Assembly (NCBI GenBank): GCA_902782625.1
Contig: CACZNZ010000311.1
Span: 1 to 11,840, forward strand
Length of the DNA stretch: 11,840 nt
From: an uncultured Lachnospiraceae bacterium
GTDB taxonomy: Bacteria > Bacillota > Clostridia > Lachnospirales > Lachnospiraceae
Direction of reading: 5' to 3'
The notes beneath the pieces are model-generated. The model had not been told where the DNA came from and ran no database searches. It saw only the letters and a program-made list of their open reading frames with translations. Shown one piece after another: positions 6,442 through 11,840 of the stretch. Each line of letters opens with the position of its first letter. Positions within the stretch are counted from its first letter, which is position 1. The translations under genes were made by a program, and so were the position numbers.

Positions 6442-7887
6442 ATGAAATATGATGTTGTCATCATAGGCGGTGGAATCACCGGAACCGCGGTGGCGCATTG
6501 CCTTGCACAGTACCAGTTAAAGACCATCCTCCTTGAAGCAGGGACGGATGTGGCGGTCAGGGCAACGAAACAGAACGGCGCGGTATGTCATCCGGGTTAT
6601 GATCCTCATCCCGGAACGTTGAAGGCGAAACTAAACCCGCCCGGGGCCAGAATGTATCCGAGACTGGCAAAAGAACTGGGCTTTAAGATCCGTAATACAG
6701 GAACACTGGTCGTGGCCTACAGCGACAGAGATCTTAAAAAAGTCGATGAGCTGATGGATAATGCCAGGATCAATGGTGTAGAACAGGTAGAGAGATTAAA
6801 CAAAGATCAGCTTCTGGCAAGAGAACCCCAGATCAATCCGGAAGCACTCGGAGCACTTTTAGCTCACTCTACCTGTATGGTGGATGCCTTTGAAGTGGCC
6901 ATTGCATTTATGGAAAATGCGATGCAGAACGGGACGGAACTCGGACTGAACCAGCAGGTTCGGCATATTGAAAAACGTGGAGAGCAGGATTTTGTCATCA
7001 CTACCCAGGATCACACATACGAAACCCGTTTCATCATCAATGCGGCAGGTATTCATGCAGATGATGTGGCTGCCATGGCCGGAATCCATGAGTTTAAGAT
7101 GCAGGGACGACACGGAAATCTTTGTGTTCTCGACAAAGTTCTTCCGATTCACACGGTCATGTTCCCATGTCCGGGTCCCGATACCAAGGGAATCGCACTG
7201 ATTCCGACCGTGTCAGGAAACTTTATCATCGGATCAACAGCGACCATGCGTGATGATAAATATGATGCGGAAAATGACGCTCCGGGTATTGATGAGCTGA
7301 TCGAGGGGGCCAAAAAATTACTGCCGGAGTTTGATCCGCGATGCATAATCCGGACCTTTGCCGGACAGCGGCCGGTATGTCTTGATAATGACAATGATTT
7401 CTATATCAAAGAATCGGAGAGCTGCAAAGGCTTTATCCATGCAGCCGGCATCCAGTCTCCGGGAATCGGTGCAGCGCCGGGAGTGGCAGAGTATGTGCGT
7501 GACATTCTGGCGGACGCCGGATGTGACCTGAAACCGAATCCGGAGTATAATCCTTATCGTGAACCGATTCCGGATTTTTCCGATCTTTCTCTGGAAGAGA
7601 AGGACGAGTTGATCCGGAAAGATCCCGCATGGGGCAAGATTGTATGCCGTTGTGAAACGGTTCCGGAAGGGGAGATCGTGGCAGCGATTCATCAGACACT
7701 CGGTGCCAGGACTGTAGAGGGAGTCAAGAGAAGAACAAGAGCAGGTATGGGTAGGTGCCAGAGTGGATTCTGTCAGTTCAGAGTCATGCATATCCTTGCC
7801 AGAGAACTCGGGATTCCTGAAGAAGAAGTCCGTTTTGAAGAAAGACAAGCACAGGTTCTGTATGGCAGATTGAAAGGGATGAGGTGA
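6442..7887 (+). CDS. GlpA-like FAD-dependent polyol-phosphate dehydrogenase with BFD-type [2Fe-2S] domain
   Basis: A 481-residue flavoprotein. Residues 1-360 form a DAO-type FAD oxidoreductase: VVIIGGGITG (5-14) binds the FAD ADP part, INAAGIHAD (199-207) and HAAGIQSPGIGAAPG (333-347) are the later FAD contacts. Residues 395-455 form a BFD-like domain with Cys402, Cys404 (VCRCE) and Cys439, Cys444 (GRCQSGFC), the expected [2Fe-2S] ligands. This two-domain plan is that of the anaerobic glycerol-3-phosphate dehydrogenase subunit GlpA, which oxidises G3P to dihydroxyacetone phosphate. The length is somewhat below the E. coli enzyme. The kinase upstream suggests the substrate is its product, G3P or a related polyol phosphate. 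It starts 35 nt after the DhaM-like gene and is followed after 4 nt by its likely electron partner. Confidence 0.88.
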   Translation: MKYDVVIIGGGITGTAVAHCLAQYQLKTILLEAGTDVAVRATKQNGAVCHPGYDPHPGTLKAKLNPPGARMYPRLAKELGFKIRNTGTLVVAYSDRDLKKVDELMDNARINGVEQVERLNKDQLLAREPQINPEALGALLAHSTCMVDAFEVAIAFMENAMQNGTELGLNQQVRHIEKRGEQDFVITTQDHTYETRFIINAAGIHADDVAAMAGIHEFKMQGRHGNLCVLDKVLPIHTVMFPCPGPDTKGIALIPTVSGNFIIGSTATMRDDKYDAENDAPGIDELIEGAKKLLPEFDPRCIIRTFAGQRPVCLDNDNDFYIKESESCKGFIHAAGIQSPGIGAAPGVAEYVRDILADAGCDLKPNPEYNPYREPIPDFSDLSLEEKDELIRKDPAWGKIVCRCETVPEGEIVAAIHQTLGARTVEGVKRRTRAGMGRCQSGFCQFRVMHILARELGIPEEEVRFEERQAQVLYGRLKGMR

Positions 7888-7891
7888 GATT

Positions 7892-9154
7892 ATGCGAACA
7901 TTACAATATGATGTCGTTGTGATCGGCGGCGGGCCGGCAGGTCTTGCAGCAGCCCTCAAAGCCAGGGAGACCGCAAAGCGTGTTGCCGTTCTTGAGAGGA
8001 ATGATGAACTCGGAGGAATCCTGAATCAATGTATACACAGCGGCTTCGGGCTCCATGTTTTTAAAGAAGAACTGACGGGACCGGAGTATGCCCAAAGATA
8101 TGTGGACATGGTTCGGGCGACAGATATAGAATGCTATCTTGAAACAATGGTGATCGACGTGACTTCGGAAAGACAGGTAATCGCCATGAGTCCTGAAGGA
8201 ATGCTGATATTTGAAGCAGGTGCCATCGTCCTTGCCATGGGTTGCCGGGAAAGGACAAGGGGACAGATCCGTATTCCGGGAACCAGACCTGCAGGCGTCT
8301 TTACCGCAGGACTGGCTCAGAGATATATGAATATGGAGAATTTTAAACCGGGGAAAACCGTCGTCATTCTCGGGTCGGGCGATATCGGTCTGATCATGGC
8401 AAGAAGAATGACGCTTGAAGGTGCAAAAGTAGCAGGAGTCTACGAAGTCATGCCTTATGCCAACGGGTTGCTTCGTAATATAAAAAACTGTCTGGATGAT
8501 TTCGGGATTCCGCTTCATCTGTCGACGACTGTGACAAAGATCATCGGGCAAAGCCGTCTGCAGGCTGTGGAAGTATCAGCCGTAGACGAGAATCTCAAAC
8601 CGATTCCCGGAACAGAAGAGATCATCCCATGTGACACCCTGCTTCTTTCCGTTGGGCTGATCCCTGAAAATGAACTTTCCAAACAGGCAGGTGTCAGACT
8701 GAACCCGGTGACCAATGGACCCGTTGTCAATGCGGCACTTGAAACAAGTGTGCCCGGCATCTTTGCCTGCGGCAATGTGCTCCATGTCCACGATCTGGTA
8801 GATCAGGTGACTCAGGAGTCAGAAGAAGCCGGTATCTATGCAGCGGCCTTTGCGACAGGAAATATGGCAGCTCCGTCTGAGGATGCAGGGATCGAAGTCA
8901 AACCGGAAGGGCTGGTAAGGTACACGGTACCTTCTATGATCGATCCGTCTGCCGTGGAAGCTGTCAGGATTAAATTCCGTGTAGGTCGCCCCTGCAAAAA
9001 AGGCAGAATAAGGATCTCATCAGGAGATCAGGTCCTCTTTGAGAACAAAAAGGCGAAAGAATTTGTTCCAAGCATCATGGAAAACATAAGAATCAAATCA
9101 GGAGCCTTTGCAGATTTGACAGAGCCGGTCAAGGTAACAGTCGTTGAGGAATGA
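7892..9154 (+). CDS. FAD/NAD(P)-dependent oxidoreductase, partner of the GlpA-like subunit
   Basis: A 420-residue protein of the Pyr_redox_2 fold. VVVIGGGPAG (8-17) is the FAD site, VVILGSGDIG (157-166) the NAD(P) site, and VPGIFACGN (287-295) the second FAD motif. Residues 340-420 form an extra beta-rich C-terminal domain. A Cys lies at 47 in GGILNQC, but no CxxC disulfide pair is present, so it is not a thioredoxin-reductase type. The gene begins 4 nt after the GlpA-like stop with GAGGTGA as ribosome site, so it is tightly coupled. The same pair, often with DUF1667, occurs beside glpK in anaerobic Firmicutes and Thermotogae. Inference: it passes electrons between the GlpA-like enzyme and NAD(P) or another carrier, in the place of the GlpB/GlpC subunits of enterobacteria. 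Confidence 0.88.
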   Translation: MRTLQYDVVVIGGGPAGLAAALKARETAKRVAVLERNDELGGILNQCIHSGFGLHVFKEELTGPEYAQRYVDMVRATDIECYLETMVIDVTSERQVIAMSPEGMLIFEAGAIVLAMGCRERTRGQIRIPGTRPAGVFTAGLAQRYMNMENFKPGKTVVILGSGDIGLIMARRMTLEGAKVAGVYEVMPYANGLLRNIKNCLDDFGIPLHLSTTVTKIIGQSRLQAVEVSAVDENLKPIPGTEEIIPCDTLLLSVGLIPENELSKQAGVRLNPVTNGPVVNAALETSVPGIFACGNVLHVHDLVDQVTQESEEAGIYAAAFATGNMAAPSEDAGIEVKPEGLVRYTVPSMIDPSAVEAVRIKFRVGRPCKKGRIRISSGDQVLFENKKAKEFVPSIMENIRIKSGAFADLTEPVKVTVVEE

Positions 9155-9171
9155 GGAAAGAAGAGGTGTGA

Positions 9172-9543
9172 ATGATGCAGGAAGTAATGATGAGCTGTAC
9201 GACCTGCCCTGCGGGATGTACGTTGACAGTGACGATCGGAGATGATAATCAGGTCGCAAAGGTTACAGGCAATACCTGTCCACGGGGAGAAGCATTTGCC
9301 ATCAAAGAATGGACAGATCCTGTACGGACACTCACCAGCACCGTGTTCGCACAGATCGGCGAGGAAGAATTCCTGATTCCGGTAAAAACGAAAGAACCCA
9401 TCTCCAGAAAACTGGTAGATAAGGCAATGGAAGAAATCAATGAATTGACACTGAAGAAACCAGTGACAATGGGAGATGTTCTGATGGAAGACATTGCCGG
9501 AAGCGGGGTTGCGCTCGTTGCCTGTAAAACAGTTACGGCATAG
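9172..9543 (+). CDS. DUF1667 four-cysteine protein, probable small subunit of the flavoprotein complex
   Basis: A 123-residue protein beginning with a Cys motif: Cys9-x2-Cys12-x3-Cys16 and, after 19 residues, Cys36 in NTCPRGE. The spacing resembles the Fe4S4 site of molybdopterin oxidoreductases, so an Fe-S cluster or a metal site is likely; which one is not shown by the sequence. The rest (VRTLTSTV, IPVKTKEPISR) matches what I recall of DUF1667, a family found beside GlpA-like and Pyr_redox genes. There are two adjacent ATG codons (9172 and 9175) behind AGAGGTG; the first is 5 nt and the second 8 nt from GAGG, so the second is possible. It is the last gene of the operon, 17 nt after the oxidoreductase stop. 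Confidence 0.85.
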   Translation: MMQEVMMSCTTCPAGCTLTVTIGDDNQVAKVTGNTCPRGEAFAIKEWTDPVRTLTSTVFAQIGEEEFLIPVKTKEPISRKLVDKAMEEINELTLKKPVTMGDVLMEDIAGSGVALVACKTVTA

Positions 9544-9562
9544 GCTAACTGAAAGAAAAGAC

Positions 9563-9592
9563 TTGCGCAGAGTAGAATATTACGGGTATAAT
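9563..9592 (+). promoter_or_regulatory. Promoter upstream of the surface protein gene
   Basis: A perfect TATAAT at 9587-9592 has TTGCGC at 9563-9568, 18 bp upstream, as a weak -35. Transcription would start near 9599, inside the following hairpin's left arm. Confidence 0.55.
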
Positions 9593-9595
9593 AAT

Positions 9596-9648
9596 GGTAT
9601 CAGCGGTGTTTTGTTGTGGGAATTTCACCGCTGATACTTAATTCTTCT
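9596..9648 (+). terminator. Hairpin between operon end and surface gene: operon terminator or 5' leader hairpin
   Basis: GTATCAGCGGTG (9597-9608) and CACCGCTGATAC (9626-9637) are perfect inverted repeats around a 17-nt loop. The following TTAATTCTTCT is only a broken T-run. It could end the polyol operon, whose last gene stops 53 bp upstream, but it also overlaps the start of transcripts from the promoter just before it and would then be a 5' hairpin of the surface gene mRNA. Confidence 0.6.
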
Positions 9649-9653
9649 GACAG

Positions 9654-11240
9654 ATGAAGGAGGGGATTCTTGCTTCCTTCATTTCGATGTTGATAATGTG
9701 CATAAGTCTGTTGACAACTAATTCATTTTGCCGTTTATCTTGCAAGAAGGTGTTGACGTTGTATGGAGTTGACGTAAAAGAACAAAAGAATATTAGGCGA
9801 AGTGCGCCATTTTTTGTGTGCAGATTCCTTCTGATGCTCATTTTTGCCATGATAGCAGGCCAGGGCCTTGCAGGCACAGAAGCAAAGGCATATGGAGAGT
9901 TTTGTCATCCGCAGGAACTGGCAGGGGATTTGAGGCCCTTTATCCAGTCCAGAGCCTACCGCAAAACATCCCAGGGAATGTGCGTTGCAGAGGATTGTAT
10001 TATCTATACACGGTTTGACAATGACTGGTCCGAGACAACCTATGTCATACTGGATCTGCAGACCAGAAAAGAAATCGCCCATTATGATTTCAGAACAGGG
10101 CATTCGAATTCTCTGGCTTATAATCCTTATACAAGACAGTTGGTAGCAGTATCGAACCGTCACGCCTATATTTTCCGGTTCGAGAATCATGTCCTGACAC
10201 TGCAGCAGGATATTACCATGGTAAGGAACTGCCCGAAGATTGCCTTTGTTCCTTCGGCGAACGCTTTCTATGTTGCGACAGATGACACGGTTTATATGAC
10301 CAACGATTTCATCAATCTTTACAGAGTGTTCAAAGTCAGTAAACTGGCGGTCGACCAGGGAATGGGATTCGATGGAACCTATCTGTATATCATATGGTAC
10401 AGGGTCGGAAACAATGTGATCTCTCTTTATACCCCGGATGGGAAATATGCCGGAGCCTATACATTGAGGTCCGGTGTGTACCGCGAAATAGAGGATGTTG
10501 ATTTCGTTGATGGAAAGATGCTGATCAATATAGCTAACAGCGGGGAGAAAGATGGCATTTACTATGTCAATCCAAGTCATACTTTCGGAGGGTGGAAAGT
10601 GGAACAGGAACCAACGTGTTCCGAACCCGGGTCTCAGTCAAGAGCCTGTACCAAATGTGAAATGCCTGATTATGAGCAGATACCCGCTACCGAAAAACAT
10701 AAACTTGGCAAATGGATCGTCACGAATAAAGCTACATGTACACAGGCGGGCGATGCAATCCAGAAATGTAGTGTCTGTCATCAGACACAGCGTTCTAAAA
10801 TTATCAAACCGCTTGGACATAAGTTTGGCGAGTGGACAAGGATCGTGGAACCGACTGTGCTGAAAAAGGGAATGGAGGAAAGGACCTGTTCTGTCTGCGG
10901 AGAAAAAGAAGAAGGAGAGATCCCAAAGATCAAAGCGACGGCGCAGCTGAACCATCGCAAGATCGATATGCATTTCACCGATCATGACGAGAAGCTTGAA
11001 GTGGAGATACAGGAAACCGACTATGTTGTACAATGGAGTTCGGACAATGAACGGGTTGCCAAAGTTGATGAAGACGGGAAAGTTGATGTCGGCTTCCCGG
11101 GTAAGGCCAGGATTACGGTCGTCACAGCAGGAGGGGCCAAAGCCACCTGCGTTGTCAAAGTCAGGCTGTTTCCTAAATTCTCTGCGGTAAAGAATTATCT
11201 GGTAAAAAAAGGAAAAGCTATTCAGAAGCTGTTTTGCTGA
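9654..11240 (+). CDS. Secreted surface protein: propeller-like region, three Cys repeats, BIG2-like domain
   Basis: The frame from ATG 9654 gives 528 residues, but that start has no ribosome site upstream. The export signal is at about 48-80 (basic stretch, hydrophobic FLLMLIFAMIAG, ending TEAKA), so a later start, such as TTG 9759 behind AGAAGG, is plausible and would give 493 residues. Residues 98-306 show repeated short strands (YVILDLQ, AYIFRFE, VYMTND, VISLYTPDGKYAGAYTL) like a beta-propeller. Residues 312-425 hold three repeats of about 38 residues with pattern (F/L)GxW...TC...G...CxxC...IP. The first has Cys322, 332 and 335, the second Cys362, 372 and 375; the third keeps only Cys412 and 415. 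Residues 440-503 form a BIG2-like domain (VVQWSSDNERVAKV, GKARITV). No sortase motif is seen; the basic C-terminus may bind the wall. Role unknown, probably adhesion or carbohydrate contact. Confidence 0.75.
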   Translation: MKEGILASFISMLIMCISLLTTNSFCRLSCKKVLTLYGVDVKEQKNIRRSAPFFVCRFLLMLIFAMIAGQGLAGTEAKAYGEFCHPQELAGDLRPFIQSRAYRKTSQGMCVAEDCIIYTRFDNDWSETTYVILDLQTRKEIAHYDFRTGHSNSLAYNPYTRQLVAVSNRHAYIFRFENHVLTLQQDITMVRNCPKIAFVPSANAFYVATDDTVYMTNDFINLYRVFKVSKLAVDQGMGFDGTYLYIIWYRVGNNVISLYTPDGKYAGAYTLRSGVYREIEDVDFVDGKMLINIANSGEKDGIYYVNPSHTFGGWKVEQEPTCSEPGSQSRACTKCEMPDYEQIPATEKHKLGKWIVTNKATCTQAGDAIQKCSVCHQTQRSKIIKPLGHKFGEWTRIVEPTVLKKGMEERTCSVCGEKEEGEIPKIKATAQLNHRKIDMHFTDHDEKLEVEIQETDYVVQWSSDNERVAKVDEDGKVDVGFPGKARITVVTAGGAKATCVVKVRLFPKFSAVKNYLVKKGKAIQKLFC

Positions 11241-11261
11241 TTGCAGAACAGCTTTTTCTTT
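11226..11261 (+). terminator. Intrinsic terminator of the surface protein gene
   Basis: AAGCTGTTTTGC (11226-11237) pairs with GCAGAACAGCTT (11243-11254), one G-U pair, around a 5-nt loop, then TTTCTTT. The left arm encodes the last codons and the stop codon begins the loop. Confidence 0.85.
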
Positions 11262-11298
11262 ATATATGATTTATACTGAAATTGTAGGAAATCCGGTG

Positions 11299-11327
11299 TT
11301 GACAAAAAGGGAAAAGTGCGATATTAT
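11299..11327 (+). promoter_or_regulatory. Consensus promoter of the Lon-like gene
   Basis: TTGACA (11299-11304) and TATTAT (11322-11327) are spaced by 17 bp. The start of transcription should fall at about 11334, directly at the edge of the CIRCE element. Confidence 0.85.
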
Positions 11328-11334
11328 CACGGTG

Positions 11335-11361
11335 TTAGCACTCGTTGAAAGTGAGTGCTAA
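11335..11361 (+). promoter_or_regulatory. CIRCE element, HrcA repressor operator
   Basis: TTAGCACTC, a 9-bp spacer, then GAGTGCTAA: an exact match to the CIRCE consensus. HrcA binds it as a dimer and blocks heat-shock genes, usually groESL and dnaK operons, until protein stress titrates the repressor's GroE-dependent folding. Here it sits at the transcription start of the Lon-like gene, about 50 bp before its ATG. Confidence 0.95.
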
Positions 11362-11409
11362 TTATTATACTTTAAACAGAACAACTGCAACAAAAAAGGA
11401 GGAGTTACT

Positions 11410-11840
11410 ATGGCAGTATTACCTGTGTATAACGTGATTGCACTCCCGGAAGCGAATATCTATTTCAAGACGGATTATTATAGAAGTATGGTTGAAAAAG
11501 AGCCGATGGTCGGTGAGAGAATCGCTCTTTGTGTGATGAAAGAGAATCTGAGACGTGAAGAGATTACACCTTCCAGTTTCTATCCGATCGGTGTGTCTGG
11601 AACAATTACAGAAGTCAATGAAAACGGATATCTGGTGATCCGGTCGAGATATCGTGTGAATATTGATGAGGTCATGGTATATCACGGTCATGATGTCGAA
11701 CTGTCTGTTTCCAGACGTCCCGATATCGAGGATATTGATGAGGCTGAAAGGCACCAGAAGGTAAAGGAAATCAAAAATTCCCTCGTAAGACTGGCAGAAT
11801 CCATGCCAAACGGAGGTATGAGCAGAGCCTATATTGCCCA
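11410..11840 (+). CDS. lon: Lon-type ATP-dependent protease (LON substrate-binding domain), start only, cut by window edge
   Basis: The ATG at 11410, behind AAGGAGGAG, opens a frame with no stop up to the window edge: 143 complete codons. The product begins MAVLPVYNVIALPEANIYF, matching the start of the Lon N-terminal (LON substrate-binding) domain; FYPIGVSGTITEV (about residues 60-72) fits the conserved second part. Residues 110-135 are charged and helical (DEAERHQKVKEIKNSL), as in the linker towards the AAA+ part. Lon uses ATP to unfold and degrade damaged proteins, which fits heat-shock control by the CIRCE element. The ATPase and Ser-Lys protease domains lie outside the window, so a short LON-domain-only protein cannot be excluded. 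Confidence 0.75.
   Translation, partial: MAVLPVYNVIALPEANIYFKTDYYRSMVEKEPMVGERIALCVMKENLRREEITPSSFYPIGVSGTITEVNENGYLVIRSRYRVNIDEVMVYHGHDVELSVSRRPDIEDIDEAERHQKVKEIKNSLVRLAESMPNGGMSRAYIA

Noticed and set aside
7318..8551. Two minus-strand open frames of 213 and 216 residues
   Set aside because: They are opposite the two flavoprotein genes, whose motifs are unambiguous; the antisense products show no family motifs and are rich in His, Cys and Arg as shadows tend to be.
9735..10580. 281-residue minus-strand open frame
   Set aside because: It lies wholly opposite the surface protein gene, has no recognisable domain, and its composition is that of a shadow frame.

Overview
The window looks like a chromosomal segment of a low-to-medium GC anaerobic Firmicute, most likely a Lachnospiraceae-type Clostridium relative. 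The reasons are strong AGGAGG-like ribosome sites, consensus sigma-A promoters with 17-bp spacing, a perfect CIRCE (HrcA) operator, secreted BIG2/3D proteins, Cys-rich surface repeats of a kind common in that family, and the gene set GlpA-like flavoprotein plus pyridine-nucleotide oxidoreductase plus DUF1667.

Layout. Positions 1-434 (minus) hold the start of a serine recombinase cut by the window edge. It is divergent from a cell-wall amidase (585-1961), whose operon also carries a 59-aa membrane protein (1978-2157). A stand-alone thioredoxin-like protein (2266-2574) is followed by a strong terminator and a gene-free stretch that resembles a dispersed repeat. A secreted BIG2 + 3D-domain protein (2863-3513) comes next.

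The centre is a six-gene operon (3679-9543): short-chain dehydrogenase, FGGY sugar/polyol kinase, DhaM-like PTS EIIA protein, GlpA-like FAD dehydrogenase with a [2Fe-2S] (BFD-type) tail, a second FAD/NAD(P) oxidoreductase, and a DUF1667 four-cysteine protein. It fits oxidation and phosphorylation of a polyol (glycerol, or a tetritol or pentitol), followed by dehydrogenation of the polyol phosphate by a multi-subunit flavoprotein. Its leader has two apparent controls: a perfect 22-bp palindrome over the -10 box, and an intrinsic terminator whose T-run ends just before the first gene's Shine-Dalgarno. That points to repressor control plus antitermination. The substrate cannot be read from the sequence.

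Downstream are a large secreted surface protein (propeller-like region, three Cys-type repeats, BIG2-like domain; start uncertain) with its own promoter and terminator, and the first 143 codons of a Lon-type protease or LON-domain protein under a consensus promoter and a perfect CIRCE operator. No tRNA, rRNA, CRISPR array or complete insertion sequence was seen.
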